NCBI GenBank assembly: GCA_029465975.1
Contig: CM055744.1
Location: forward strand, 9,581,596 to 9,645,595
Direction: 5' to 3'
DNA: 64,000 nt
Origin: Dallia pectoralis
Taxonomy: Eukaryota; Chordata; Actinopteri; Esociformes; Umbridae
Shown here: piece after piece, positions 14,101-25,743 of the stretch
How positions within the stretch are numbered: position 1 is the first letter of the stretch
Layout of the letters: the number at the start of each line of letters is the position of its first letter
Notes under the pieces: generated by a model
What the model was told of the DNA's origin: nothing
The model's database searches: none
What the model saw: only the letters and a program-made list of their open reading frames with translations
Translations under genes and position numbers: made by a program

Positions 14101-14496
14101 AGAGGTGCGCTTCAATTTTGAATGCATGTTTTGACTTCTTGTAGATTGTATGTTAGTGAAAAAAAAAGCTTAAATAGATTTCTGATTGATCAATGCCTAC
14201 AAAATAGTATTCGACAAATCTGAATATCTCTAGCACAAACCCAGCACTCCGTCTTCTAAACTGGTTCCATTTTTGGGAGAAGCTGTGGTTCACAGATCCC
14301 ATGCGCTTGATATGTAAAACCGTAGATTCAAACAGGGTGCACTTTTTGACATGTCGGTGTAACTTCCTTTTCTTTTTGTCAGATCTTGCTGGTGTCTGAC
14401 TATTTCTACGCGTACCTGCGGAGAGAGCATCATCTGACCCACGGCCTCTACCTGAAAAGGAAAGATGGGAGCGAAGCCACTCTGGTTCTCAAGTAG
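5171..14496 (+). CDS. pigu: GPI transamidase subunit PIG-U (complete, 12 coding exons)
   Basis: PIG-U is a multi-pass ER membrane subunit of the GPI transamidase, which replaces a C-terminal signal peptide with a preassembled GPI anchor. Coding exons: 5171-5300, 5839-5903, 6012-6071, 7441-7503, 7972-8081, 9205-9305, 9397-9494, 9901-10055, 10340-10483, 11313-11437, 12400-12542, 14383-14496. All have AG/GT borders and compatible phases, giving 1308 nt and 435 aa, the same length as I recall for human PIGU. Recognisable blocks are the N-terminal hydrophobic helix (MAAPLTLLLIVAVTIRAVLF), YLLNPFTILSCVAKSTCG in exon 6, the conserved [20 protein letters not shown] at residues 263-282 (a region noted in the family as elongase-like), and AGSANSNFYYA near the end. 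The ATG matches the family N-terminus and sits in a YY1 motif. No frameshift or stop interrupts it. It is a single gene with its own promoter. Confidence 0.97.
6072..7440 (+). other. pigu intron 3, nothing recognised
   Basis: AT-rich intron between the third and fourth coding exons. No repeat family, ORF or RNA gene was recognised apart from simple T-rich runs. Confidence 0.6.
7630..7957. repeat. Minisatellite in pigu intron 4, 43-bp period
   Basis: About seven and a half copies of a 43-bp unit containing TGACATGTCTGGTTATATAA and GAACCATACTGGCTGGTGTAG. One copy has a 3-bp CTG insertion. The last copy runs into the polypyrimidine tract of exon 5 (acceptor at 7970-7971), so the branch-point region of this intron is probably made from the repeat. 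Confidence 0.95.
8265..9035. repeat. Dispersed fish repeat in pigu intron 5
   Basis: Starts with TCAATCAAATTTATTTTATA and contains CACAAGTGCTTTTACAAACA, then TTTAGGAAGAAACCTGG and GGCTGTGCTGGGTT. These blocks recur at about 44618-44800 and in decayed form near 29340-29512. I recall this family as abundant in salmonid and pike genomes. A 14-bp minisatellite sits inside the copy. The family name is not known to me. Confidence 0.7.
8560..8714. repeat. Minisatellite, 14-bp period
   Basis: Eleven copies of a 14-bp unit, GTAGGACTCACGGT. The first seven read GGACTCAC and the last four GGTCTCAC, so two variants occupy separate blocks. Confidence 0.95.
9105..9135. repeat. GATA microsatellite
   Basis: Tetranucleotide run of GATA in pigu intron 5, about 70 bases before exon 6. 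Confidence 0.9.
10740..11090 (-). mobile_element. Tc1-like transposon end with transposase HTH fragment
   Basis: Lies in pigu intron 9. On the minus strand 10749-10806 encodes VALHKDGLDYKKIAKTLKLS, the N-terminal helix-turn-helix of a Tc1/mariner transposase. The sequence beyond it (GGGGTGTACTCACTTTTGGT, AGACATTAATGGTGTGTTGA) looks like the terminal part of a fish Tc1 element. The rest of the transposase is missing, so this is a dead fragment. Confidence 0.7.
11090..11175. repeat. Short relic of the dispersed fish repeat
   Basis: TAGCAGTTGTCACAAAGCAC is followed by TTATACAGCACTATATCTCG. It resembles the GTCACAAAGTGCTT block of the copies at 8265 and 44618. It lies in the intron before pigu coding exon 10 and is small and decayed. 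Confidence 0.45.
12543..14382 (+). other. pigu intron 11, no gene seen
   Basis: The longest pigu intron. It is AT-rich with a short TA/CTAT simple repeat at about 14033-14072. No coding or RNA feature was recognised. Confidence 0.55.
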
Positions 14497-15172
14497 ATGA
14501 CACACACAGACACACACAGACACTCATAGGCAGGCAGGGATGGACAGGACACGGTGACCCTCCTGACTGGTACTCACTGCTGGCATCCTGTTAGTATCTG
14601 GGTCTGAGGTCTCCTCCATACGCCAACGCCTTAGTGTCTCTGGACGTCCTTCTGGAAAAGGCAAGGAGGAACATTACGAAGGTTATAGAGCAGACATGTG
14701 TTCAGGGACACATCCGTTTGTGGATATCGCTGGCCTGTTTATTTGGGGGTCTTTGGTTGTAACTTTTTGGGGGTTTTTCTTTCTTTTGCTTTCAGCACTC
14801 ACGTTTGACTCGCTTTAGAAACAAGCCGATAACAAGAGCAGATGTGAGACTTTTGGTGCATATGTCAACCAGATATGTGTGCAGTTCATCTCTTACCAGC
14901 AGAGGGTGTAGGTTGACCATTTAATCAGCATTGTTGAACCAGTGCTAGAGTTTGCTTGAACAAACAGCCACTACGTTTCTTGTCAGTTGCAGTCAACAGG
15001 GAAAAAGCTTTAAAAACATTTGGCAAAACGAACAATATTTTTTTTTGTCCATTTCTGTCTTAGTAAGTTGTCTTCAGTTTTGTGTCCAATGAACACACAC
15101 ATTTCTCTTGTATTTTACTAATACAATAACCACTGTGCCCTACAGTAACAATATGTGCAACATGTTGGTACA

Positions 15173-15204
<32 letters not shown>

Positions 15205-15650
15205 CTGACCGGGTACGGCTGCCGTGTTGCCATGTCATGCTTTTGCATAGTACAGTATTCGTGATAAGACATCTGATTACTGAGTCTGACACTTTCCCCT
15301 GTGCCAGAGTTTGGACTGGATTCCTTTATGTCTGGCTCTCGTGATGCATTCCAGTTGCAGAATGTGATCCGTGTCCAGCTTTAATTTTATTTTACAATAC
15401 AAACTGGCTATTTGTGTTCTTATACACAATCTATTTATTGCCAACACTGATTTTGTTTTAAAAAAAAATATGTATTCACTCATTTGGAAAATGCAGGATT
15501 ACTGACTTGTTTTCCTATGTTTGTCAGTTATTTTTTATTTTACATTATATTAAATATTTGGGAATTTGTTTTGGGGGATTCTGAAGTGTATGATATTCTA
15601 CTTGAATGACGAGATGTTCAGAATGAATACATTAAAGATGTTTAGTTGAC
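14497..15650 (+). other. pigu: pigu 3'UTR with probable poly(A) signal
   Basis: Follows the TAG at 14494-14496. It contains a GT microsatellite and T-rich stretches. An ATTAAA hexamer at 15631-15636 is the best poly(A) signal I found, so cleavage is placed at about 15650. The UTR end is inferred. Confidence 0.5.
15179..15204. repeat. GT microsatellite
   Basis: Perfect (GT)n dinucleotide run inside the pigu 3'UTR. Confidence 0.95.
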
Positions 15651-17461
15651 ATTTTGTTTTTAGTTTGGTATCGTACAGGTATGTGACTGAAAGCCTGTCC
15701 TAAATTCTACCGCGGCATCCATTTCAATCCATAGTAGCAGGTGTGGTTACTTATTTTAGCCTCATGATCAATTAAGAACCAATCATTATCTCCTGTCAGC
15801 CCTCGCTTCTGGAATGTTCCAGACCTCTCTCCTGTTGTCAAGGCCCTTTGTACTGTATCTCTGTCTTCCCCCGGGGCTCCACATGATTTGTCATCTAGTC
15901 ACTCAGGCTGTTGTGTATAACCAGATTTCCGGGAGGTGCACATCAGGGTTTTAAACGCGTGGCTGGAATGTAACAGATAACTGGAAATGTTATGCCAATG
16001 TTTTCCTCACATTTGTGTTGTTATTGTTGTAACTTTATGGTGGAGAAGTTTAATGACGCATGAAATCATAAACCCACATTTTTGACCTAGACTTTGGCTC
16101 CCAGACTTAGGGCATACACAGAATATGCATGTCATGCTTACCTAATTACGTCGTCGGGTTGCTACTTATGACACTGGAGTGGGCAAGGTAACCATTTTGT
16201 TCATCCTGTCAGAGAATTGGGCTTGTAATGCCACATCGGATTGTTACGAAGTGCCAGTCTAGATGTTTCTGCTGAATTGTTTGAAATCAAGAAGGAAAAA
16301 AATCAGTTTGAAGAAAATCACTCTTTGTCAGTTTCAAACACTTTTGGGAACCAGATCTGTGTGTTCTGTGAAACTGAGGCAGCAGCTTAGATCGCTGTAG
16401 AAGCATTGGTAACATGACTGACTTATTTTAACTGAACCTTGATTGTATGACACCAGAAACCAATATATAAAAAAGTTCAATGAAAGCTTTGTTACATTGG
16501 GATATGCTCACATAGTTTTACTTATGCATGGGAACATGTTTTCTATGTTAAAATCACTTGCATTGTTATTTTTACTCAGAAAACATGGGAAGAATTAATT
16601 AAACTCAGGCTTCCATTTGAAGAAAAAACTGTTGTTGTCTATGGCTAGCTAAATCATGTGTATTTCACACAAAATGTTACTAAATCTACAATAAATCTAC
16701 ATGTTATCATATATTTGATGGTAACATTAACAGGTGGATTCAGCAATTATAATGCTAGCCTACGTCAAGAACGTTCAGCATTAGAGGAATAACTCACCAA
16801 CTTGTTTCATAAAAATCATGCATAAAACAACTGAAATCCAAAGGGATTATATTACATCATCATACAGGTGAATAAAATTGATCTCTTTATTGTAATTTTG
16901 TTTTAAATGTGACACAACACAATTTCTTAATAATTTATCAATTAAATATAAATGAAAATACATTTCAATATTTTTTTGTGGTTTTAATTTTTCACTTCTA
17001 GTTTGTGGAATAATCTCTTGTCTTATCTCTACATTGTTTACCACAGTATTGTGGAATACTTTTTCTGATTGACGAAGTGAGTTCTAGTTCTGGCTGTCTT
17101 TGGGACATGTTTACAGGACACCAAATCATCAAGTAATTATCAAGTAAAAACCCACAAAACCAATATATTTGAAAAACGTCACAATTATTACAATCGCCTG
17201 ATTGCGATTATTTACCCATATTGCGGTTATTTTCTCATATCGTGATTATTTACCCTGATCATAATTTCTATTATGGCGATGTATTTTTTCGTTTATACTG
17301 CAGTTGTCTTAAAACAACAACATAAAAACATTTGTGTAGATATGTGGTTTTTGAATATATGTAAATGTTTTATTTGTGAATTTTTTTCTTTGACTTGTTT
17401 TGGTACCTGTAAATTTGCACCAGTTCAGTTTATATGTGTAATGAATACTCAGAGGGTCAGG
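15651..17461. other. Intergenic after pigu, nothing recognised
   Basis: AT-rich DNA without a credible ORF. Near 17180-17262 there are degenerate repeats of a GATTATTTACCC-like unit, similar to the AT-rich ends of some hAT elements, but no boundaries could be set. Confidence 0.45.
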
Positions 17462-17913
17462 TGTGAGAATCCAATCGCGGAACGCGATGTGTTTTATTAA
17501 TAAACAGAACGTAAGACAGTAGAATAGTCAGGCAGGCGTGGGTCGGCAGCGGGAGATCAGAGGTAGTAGAAGGTACAGGAGGATCAGGCGAGAGCGACGT
17601 CGGTAAGGCTGGCACGGGAACGGTCCACGGGAATCACTGGGATATACAGAACAGGGTTAGGCAGAGACGTAAGTAACACAACAGGCCAGGGTCTGGTACA
17701 CGGGAAATCTTCTTAAGTTATCTCTACGCTCAGTAGGTCGGATGAACGAACAATACCTCGCACAGGCTAATGGGAGGGAAACCCCTATATACCCTGCCTG
17801 ATTGCTCGCAGGTGTGATCAAAACTCAGGTGAGTTAGATCGGGACTGATTTCTTCCTGATGATTGGGGAGCTGTCAGACCCGGCATAGAGGAGGACAAAC
17901 CTCTGCTTCTTAC
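17462..17913 (-). mobile_element. Probable solo LTR
   Basis: Higher-GC block with TGTGAGAA at the left and TTCTTACA at the right, forming short inverted ends. Read on the minus strand it has a TATA-like box (GGTATATAGGGG, near 17790) followed by an AATAAA (near 17500), the order expected of U3-R-U5. No internal coding region adjoins it and I could not find a clean target duplication. Confidence 0.5.
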
Positions 17914-17980
17914 AATATGTAGTGAATGTTTGACAATGACAGTTTAATTGTGTTACCCGTGCAGTCCCATGGCCTAGATC

Positions 17981-18181
17981 ACAGGTGTCAAACCGGTTCC
18001 ATGGAGGGCCGTGTGTCTACAGGTCTTTGCTCTCACCTTGTTCTTGATTGATTAATTAGGTCACTAATTGGTAAGGTTCTACCCTCTACTGGTTGTTTAG
18101 GTCTGAACTTGGAACTAATTTAAATGAAAACCCAAAAACCTGCATACACTAGGCCCCCCGTGGAACCGGTTTGACATCCCT
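17981..18181. mobile_element. MITE with inverted ends and 10-bp flanking duplication
   Basis: A 201-bp element with imperfect inverted ends: left ACAGGTGTCAAACCGGTTCC, right the complement of AGGGATGTCAAACCGGTTCC. It is flanked by identical GGCCTAGATC at 17971-17980 and 18182-18191. It has no coding capacity. A relative lies at about 29718-29922. Confidence 0.75.
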
Positions 18182-18191
18182 GGCCTAGATC

Positions 18192-19740
18192 CAATAGTGT
18201 ATTTCCTTGTGATAAAATATCATTTTTGCATAATGACTGTACCATAAGCTAATCTGCAGCAACAATCTTATCATCATGTTAGCATGGACCAACATCCAAG
18301 TTGGTCAGATATTTTGAGCTTATGTCTTGAAGAATTCTGGATGTGGTGGAGTCGTCTGACGTAAATACTAAATAGATGTACCCACTGAGCAAAGATATAG
18401 GCAACGCTGATGTGTATGAATATATTAATAACATGTGTTCTATCTCAATGTACTGGGTGTACTTTTTAATGGTACATGTTACACTTAATACTTTTAACGC
18501 CTGAGTGAATGTCTGAGTGAGGCTCTAACTTTTTGAAGTAGTATACAAAAGCATTCCAGTCTACCCTTTCCTGGGACTAATGAGCTTAAGGACAAAATGA
18601 AAAAGCAGCACTATATCCAAACAATATGGAGCTTCACAAACCCAAAAGAAAACAAAGCAAAGTCTCTTTGAAATGGACATGGCGAGTCTGGTTGTCATGG
18701 GTTATAAAAATAAGATTACAATGTCAGCGTTCTGCGTCTCTTGAAAGAGCTATGATGTCAAAATGTCCCGTTGTAGACAAGATTTGACTTTAAAATCCAC
18801 ATGCTGACATTAACCTGCACTTCTATGTAAAACAACAGTCAACAATGTTGCAAATTATTGCCAATAGCTTTGTTGATACCTTCATCGCTTTCTTTGTTGT
18901 ATTTCTCACAAAGTTTACAGCTCTAATCGTCTTCAATAATTGTGTTGCATTAGTACAATATCTTTGGTTTGAATATAATCACAGAATTATAAAGGGAAAA
19001 CAAGGAATTGTACACTAAACACGTAAAAAAAAGTACCAGTACACTTTAGAAATAACTTGTAACTGGTCAGAGCAGAAAACTGGAAGTTTCCAAATTTCAA
19101 GGAACTTGATGACACACTAAACCAGAAGCTGTCACGCTTCAGGTTTTCCAACTATGAGCTTGGTGATTTTGGGTCAGTTTAGCATTTCTATTACTAATCG
19201 TTGATTGGCGTAAAGGAATCTGATGCAGACTTTTAGGTTCAACTTCCTCCATGAACTTCTAACCTCGTTGAATGAACTTGTTGACCGCGGGGCAGTCAAA
19301 TAGACTGATGACACCACATATTTCTTCTTTCTACAAAGCAAATATATGCCTTATGCCTACATACCTACCCACTGGGACAATCTATTGGTTCATCCTAAAG
19401 ATTGAAATGCTTTTGGACAGCTGCAATCTTCTTAATTGAATCGAAACCTTAGTGTAAACGTGACTTACATTGCCAGTAATACAAACTTCAGAGAGAAACA
19501 AAATGTTACAAAAAATTGCACAAATGACATGTTAAATTTAATGTTTAATTAATTATTTTACAATACTAATGCAACAGTGTTTTTGCAAATCATTCAGACA
19601 TCTACAATTTCGCAATCGTAAAGTACGTCCAAACTTCTGATAAGTAATTATCAGCGTTTACAAGTGTTTAAACTAATTAATCAAACCTACACACAATATC
19701 TCATAATGCCAAAGTGTTTTTATATGAATTAATTTAAAAT
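18192..19740. other. Intergenic, nothing recognised
   Basis: AT-rich DNA with no credible ORF, repeat boundary or RNA gene. Confidence 0.45.
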
Positions 19741-19749
19741 ACAAAAACA

Positions 19750-20432
19750 TAAATGTCTCATGTACATATGTGTTCACTGTGTATTCAGTACAGAGGGACC
19801 CTGACAGCAATCACAGCTTCATGTCTTCTGGGGTATGCCTCTGACATCTTTACACAACTGGATTTGGGCAGTTTCTCCCATTCCTCCTTGTCGATCTTCT
19901 CAAGCGCTGTTATATTGGATGGGTTGCGTTGTTGAACTGAGATCTTCTGGTCTCCCCTCAGATGTTTAATCAGTTCAAGTCTAGGCTTTAGCTCGGCCAC
20001 ACAAGTACAACACAGACTTCTCCTGAAGTCTTGATTTTAAGTGCCTAGCATTCATGCCAAAAATACTTTGTTCTCATCAGACCAGAGAATTGCTGTCCTC
20101 ATGTTCCAGAGTCCTGTAGACATCATGACATATGCCCGTCATTTACACAATTCTTTGAGGTCTTTGGTGAGTTGTGGAGAGTTCCTTGAACTTGTGGCTG
20201 ACATTTCATGTGCAGTGTGGGATCTTATGCAAATATGTGCACCCTTTCCTGTCCAATAAAAGACGAAGCACATAGGATGCATATGAGCTACTGTGTCTAT
20301 TGTATTTTAGGCGTTATTGACAAAATAAATATCCTTTATTCAGACCTCTGGAATGTGAAACAAGTTCACCATTGGCTGCCTTGCAGTCTGAAATTAAAAG
20401 ACATCAAATCAGATGTTTTCTGGTTTTATTAA
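19750..20432 (-). mobile_element. Degenerate Tc1-like transposon with transposase C-terminus
   Basis: On the minus strand a frame at 19785-20000 encodes a Tc1 transposase C-terminus: VQQRNPSNITALEKIDKEEW, then EKLPKSSC and YPRRHEAVIAV. In intact relatives this block follows the DxxHLW catalytic segment; here that segment is absent. A second decayed piece around 20070-20120 corresponds to the earlier WSDE region. Much of the catalytic core is deleted, so this is a non-functional relic. Boundaries are approximate because terminal repeats were not resolved. Confidence 0.75.
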
Positions 20433-20515
20433 CCCACATCCAGCCACACATTTTTCATATCCAAGTGAAAAATACATACTAAAGAACTTGAACATATTAA
20501 TTACAATTTAACAAT

Positions 20516-20806
20516 GTCCTGATGGCATCATCGCTCGGTGACCTTCAGCACTCACTGGATCAGTTTGCAGCCGAGTGTGAAGCGGCTGGGATGAGGATTA
20601 GCACCTCTAAATCTGAGGCCATGACTCTCAGCCGGAGATTGGTGGATTGCATACTCCGGGTTGGGAGTGGGTCGTTACCCCAAGTGAAGGAGTTTAAGTA
20701 CCTCGGGGTTTGGTTCGCGTGTGAAGGGACAATGGAGATGAGATTGTCCGGAGAATCGGAGCAGCGGGGGCAGTGTTGCATTCACTTTACTGCACCGTTG
20801 AGCATG
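20516..20806 (+). pseudogene. LINE reverse transcriptase fragment (RTE/Rex-like)
   Basis: Encodes LGDLQHSLDQFAAECEAAG, then MRISTSKSEAM and LPQVKEFKYLGV, a block typical of the RT domain just after the catalytic YxDD box in an abundant fish LINE. After EGTME the frame shifts and the homology continues as DEIVRRIGAAGAVLHSLY in another frame, so at least one frameshift is present. The YxDD box itself is not preserved upstream. The clade name is from memory and tentative. Confidence 0.75.
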
Positions 20807-20946
20807 GACCCCTGAAGGTGTCCTGTGGTATCTGGCACAGAACCATTAGCAGCAGATCATTCAAGTCCTGTAAGTTGTGAGGTGGAGCCGGCTTGGATCA
20901 GACTAGTTGGTCCAGCAGGGTTGCATGTTTGGAGCTGGTCTGCAAC

Positions 20947-21110
20947 TGTCACGACACTCAGGTGTAGCGTGGCAGAAAGAACCAGATGCAGAGGCGGAGA
21001 ATCACTTGTGTGGGTTTTATTGTCCAGAACCAAACCAACATACAACAAACGGGAAAACCTATACTTGTAATGAAAAAATAAAGTGTGCAAAATAGCGGCT
21101 ACTAAATATA
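20947..21110 (-). mobile_element. LTR end-like fragment
   Basis: Begins TGTCACGACACTCAGGTG on the + strand. Read on the minus strand it has an AATAAA (CTGGACAATAAAACCC) followed by a GC-rich stretch ending in TGACA, resembling the R-U5 part of a fish LTR. No partner end or target duplication was found. Confidence 0.35.
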
Positions 21111-22735
21111 CAAACACACACAAGTTAATACACCTCCACTCACCTACAACAAGAAGTGAGTTCAAACAATACCAAGCGAAATGCACAACCCAACTAGCAA
21201 CCTAAATAGCCCCGGTGATTAGCTTAACTCAAAAATGAACTGATACAAAACTGAACAAACAAGACAAATAACAAGAGATAAATGTGGAGAAAAAATGCAA
21301 CTTAACTTATCTAACTTGTCGGCATACTAACTTGTCAGAGAAATAAGGTGACATTTTGGGCATGTATGGCTGCCACTGGAGCTGGGTTACTGGGGAGTTT
21401 TTGAGGAGGAATAGTGGAATGTTGTTGACTGGCTTGAATCCAATTGATTATGTGTTTTACTTGCAAAAATTCCCCACCAAGTTTTGATTTTCGAAGCATA
21501 AAATCACATTAAAACTGTTTATTTGTTAATTGACTTTTGATCCTGTAATGTTGTATCGACTGCACTGCAACTAAATTATGTAAGAGATTGTTTGGAACAA
21601 GTAAGGGGATTAGACCAGGCAAAGCTCAGGGCAGCTACGAGCCATTTCACAATGACTTGACATTTTGTAATGGAAACATGTGTCATGTTGACATGTTAAA
21701 AGATTGGTTCTTAGCTACTTCTTAATACTTCTTTGATATTTTCTAATGTTTTCTGCTTTAAGCTTTTTGGCCCGAAGCAGAAAACATTTACGAAGCTGTC
21801 AAGTTTGTTGTCATTGCTAACCACAGTTTTTTTATTGAGTCTTCTGACTACATTGTTTGTATGACTCACCCAGTTAAATAATGTAAAACATTATCTAAAA
21901 CAATGAACTATCCCTCTATAGATATGTAACCAACCATGTAAACCAGGTGAAAGATAGCGTGGGTTGGTGTTGACAAATTGCTAGATTCGCATGAGGTTGC
22001 ATAAAAATAATACAAATCTATAGACTTGTATTGTAACGATTCTAATCCCCACCAAATTCTTTAGACCAATTTTATTGATCAGATAGGAATACAACAGTCT
22101 CGTACAATGTAAACTTTTTATGACATAACTACTTTGTAATCACAAATGAGTGACATGACACTGATTGTGCATTATGAAATATCAGTGTAAATGCTCCAGT
22201 TACATCGGAATTCAACAATATTTTATAAGCAGACAAACTAAACTTACTGTGTATGGTGAAATGCAAGCTTTCAAATGCTAAACATAAATAACTGTCATAC
22301 AACGAACTTACCCATTGTTCAACTTAAAACACCTTCAAAATGAACGACCTGGTCTATGATGATGTACTGTGGTAGTCGCTAGTCGCTGATTTCACCTAAT
22401 TGCAATATTCCGTCATAAAAAGCATCTCCAACTAAAAGCAGACATTACATTTAAAACATTGTGACAAATAAAATAATAAGGTGACAAATGTAAAAAAATT
22501 GAAACAGCCATCAATATGATATTTGACCGGAAGAATAGAAGTTTGTTGCGTGCAACAGGGAAGGGAAGATGTTAGAAAATTACAGAAAATTATTAGAAGA
22601 ATGTTCCCTATGGGTAAGCTGGAAAAGCTCTGGGGTTTAGTGTAGCATTGTTAAAAGATTAGCAGGAGAATATGTCTTCTATTAATCAACAATAGGTACA
22701 TGAATCGCTTTGTGACTGAGACCTGTGAGACAGTT
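21111..22735. other. Intergenic, nothing recognised
   Basis: AT-rich DNA with scattered short frames and no domain I recognise. Confidence 0.45.
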
Positions 22736-22739
22736 CCTT

Positions 22740-22977
22740 GTACCAGAACCCCCTACGCCCTGCCCGTAACACGCCTCCCCATTACCCAGTGTCTTTGTTC
22801 AGTATTGTTTGGTGTTTCTAGTGTGCATTGTGTTTTGGGATTTGTTTAATACAAATGTGTAATTTTTTGGGGGAAAAAATAACACGCTTTAAATTGTAAG
22901 AAGTGTTAGTGTGAATTAAAACCTTGTTTTTAACACCACCTCCGCTCCTGGTACCTGCCATTCCACACCACGACAGA
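22740..22977 (+). mobile_element. LTR-tail-like fragment
   Basis: An AT-rich stretch with ATTAAAACC is followed by a GC-rich end, CACCTCCGCTCCTGGTACC up to CACACCACGACA. The layout is like the 3' end of an LTR in + orientation and mirrors the fragment at 20947. Tentative. Confidence 0.3.
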
Positions 22978-23329
22978 CGCCCCTCCTGACTGAATAGTAG
23001 CAACAACATTAATTGGCCAGTTCACCTGCCATAAGACCGAACCATAAATCATTATCCTGCTAGACCTGCCCGAAGGCCAGGACAGTTAGTACACATGACA
23101 AGGCAATTCCCTTTCAGTCCGTCCCTCTATGGAACGCACGTTGTGCACATATACTCACATGCTTGTTAAGAACTTAGACCCATTTTCCAGTCAATTAAAA
23201 CCCAGCTTTGATCTGCTCACACAGATTTCTGTCTTTCTATGTTGCATTGAATTTTGAAAGCCAAACCTTGTTTAGACACGCCGTTGCTTCTTGCTAATTA
23301 AACCGTTCGTCTTGAGTTTCCTCCAACAT

Positions 23330-23830
23330 TGTTTTATTGTTTGCTCCTGAGGAACAGTTTTATTGTTTGCTCCTGGAAAACAGTTTTATTGTTTGCTCCT
23401 GGAAAACAGTTTTATTGTTTGCTCCTGGAGAACAGTTTTATTGTTTGCTCCTGGGGAACAGTTTTATTGTTTGCTCCTGGAGAACAGTTTTATTGTTTGC
23501 TCCTGAGGAACAGTTTTATTGTTTGCTCCTGGAGAACAGTTTTATTGTTTGCTCCTGGAGAACAGTTTTATTGTTTGCTCCTGGGGAACAGTTTTATTGT
23601 TTGCTCCTGGAGAACAGTTTTATTGTTTGCTCCTGAGGAACAGTTTTATTGTTTGCTCCTGGGGAACAGTTTTATTGTTTGCTCCTGGAGAACAGTTTTA
23701 TTGTTTGCTCCTGAGGAACAGTTTTATTGTTTGCTCCTGAGGAACAGTTTTATTGTTTGCTCCTGGAGAACAGTTTTATTGTTTGCTCCTGAGGAACAGT
23801 TTTATTGTTTGCTCCTGGAGAACAGTTTTT
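23330..23830. repeat. Minisatellite, 26-bp period
   Basis: About 19 copies of a 26-bp unit, CAGTTTTATTGTTTGCTCCT plus GGAGAA, varying mainly at the GGAGAA/GAGGAA/GGGGAA/GGAAAA positions. Because 26 is not a multiple of three, every frame cycles through all three phases, which gives a 280-aa frame and two shorter ones with a 26-aa repeat. There is no sign this is a gene. Confidence 0.95.
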
Positions 23831-24782
23831 TGTCTGTTGGAACGATATTGATATCATACCTTTTCCGAGATTGCATTGAAGATCATGTCCTCACTCATGC
23901 AAATTTTTATATCAAATCGACCAGCACTGGTGTGTCTCGGTTTGGGTCATGCTGCTGGGCACAGCTAGACTGTTATTGCTGGCTGCGCCCTGCCAATACA
24001 TTGGTTGTGTTTTTGCAAAGGCATGAGTCTGCCAAATACAGTATGATCATGAATTTAAGAGTGTCTATCTTCCTCCAAGTGAACAAATGCTTACCTGTTT
24101 CCACTATTTGTAAGCTGCCCATCCATGATCTACCAGGTTGTCGCCATATGCCATATCATTCCAAAACTTGAACACTTGCTCACACAGTGTGATGTTTTTT
24201 CAATAACGTTCAATTATATTTTTTCCCTTCTGGTTCTGTTGCTATTACATCCTTTACTTTCCTTGCACGCACAGTGACATTTGTAGCTGAGGCTCATTAG
24301 ACAACCCTATTTCCCCAATCTCACTGCATTGGAGGATCTTCATGCTCGTCTTGGAGGAATGATTGAAGGTGCGCGGGCCAAACATCCTCCCAGTGGGTTT
24401 CTCCAGTGGAGGATGCGTTCACGTCTAAGTTAGTTGTCCTGTGTTTCTTCCGAACACACCTACTCAGCCCTGCTTCCTCTTAGAAAACAGTAACTTCAGA
24501 TCTGCTAGCAGGGTGCTTTCTAATGCGGCGGGGGGAAGCCCTTGGTCCACTGAGAATCAAAGTGCTAGGTTATCTTGACAACAGGGTGTTGGTCGCAGAG
24601 CCTTGTCAGCAGGTGGCAGAACAACTGTAATTCTATCCCGGTTATGACCTTTTAGGTTCTGGGTGAATCAGGAGCAGAGTTCAGTTTTTAGATATCAAGC
24701 TAGACTAATACAGCACAGCACAGTCATATCTGCCTGCTGAAGGGATATATTTAAGGATCAGTGTTGAATGGTCCTTGGTGAT
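23831..24782. other. Intergenic, nothing recognised
   Basis: Mixed-composition DNA. The open frame running out of the 26-bp array into this region has no recognisable domain. Confidence 0.4.
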
Positions 24783-25314
24783 TAGGTTGGGGTACCGAAC
24801 TTGGTACTATTAAGGGTACGCGAGCCCGACTACCTCACCCCTGCAGATTGTTCAATTTTCAACACCAACAGAGTCAGGGCAATGGCGAGGTAATGGTCTG
24901 AAGTGTGGTTACACTATTCAAAACTTGGCGCAGACAATGCTTGCTGTAATATTTGTGACGCACAATGCAAAGTCGTCCATGGTTATGTCTTACCTGAGGA
25001 AACACATAGTCAAACACATACTATTTCTTAAAGCGGAAGCGTGTATCATAATTGATCAACAACAGTATTGAAATGAAGAGGTTAGGACTGAAAAAAGGTA
25101 CTGGTTCCAAATTCCAGTTACCCGTACTGATATTGGTTAAAACGGTACACAACCCTATTGGTGATGCTGTGAATAAAGAAACACAAATCCATACATTAAG
25201 GAAACAGTTCAAGATAATGTAATACATATGCACTGCAAAATATACGTCCGGTATTTGTTTTGGGGTCTCTGTGTTAAGCATTTCACATAATATCAAAAAT
25301 GAATTTCATGTGTA

Positions 25315-25365
25315 TATATATATATATATATATATGTGTGTAGATATATATATATATATATATAC
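25315..25365. repeat. TA-rich microsatellite
   Basis: Alternating TA run with a short GTGTG interruption, directly left of hAT element A and overlapping its target site duplication. Confidence 0.9.
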
Positions 25366-25743
25366 CAGAGGTGGGACAAAGTCATTGTTATGCAAGTCAC
25401 AAGTAAGTCTCAAGTCTTTGCCCTCGAGTCCCGAGTCAAGTCGAGTCAAAGATGAGGCAAGTCCCGAGTCGAGTCACAAGTCAAAGCCAACAAGTCTCAA
25501 GTCGAGTCCAAAGTCCTACCATTTTAGTTTCGAGTCATTTCAAGTCATCTTCCCACAGAATTTATACAAATCATGTATGTCTGTAAGATTTGTATTCATT
25601 TAAACCTCTTTTTATACAATGACATTAATACAGTAAAAAACAGAACATTTAATTTCACAAAAAATGCTTGTATTTCAACAGCATATTGCACTAGAACAAT
25701 GCACAGCAACTTCCTGTACAACAGTCCTGTATTGTATTGACCT

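Noticed and set aside
20807..20940. Segment CTGGCACAGAACCATTAGCA ... GTAAGTTGTGAGGTGGAG after the LINE fragment
   Set aside because: It looks like a widespread fish repeat, but I could not name it or fix its ends.
23329..24171. 280-aa open frame on the + strand
   Set aside because: Most of it is the 26-bp minisatellite; all three frames are open for arithmetic reasons and the tail has no recognisable domain.
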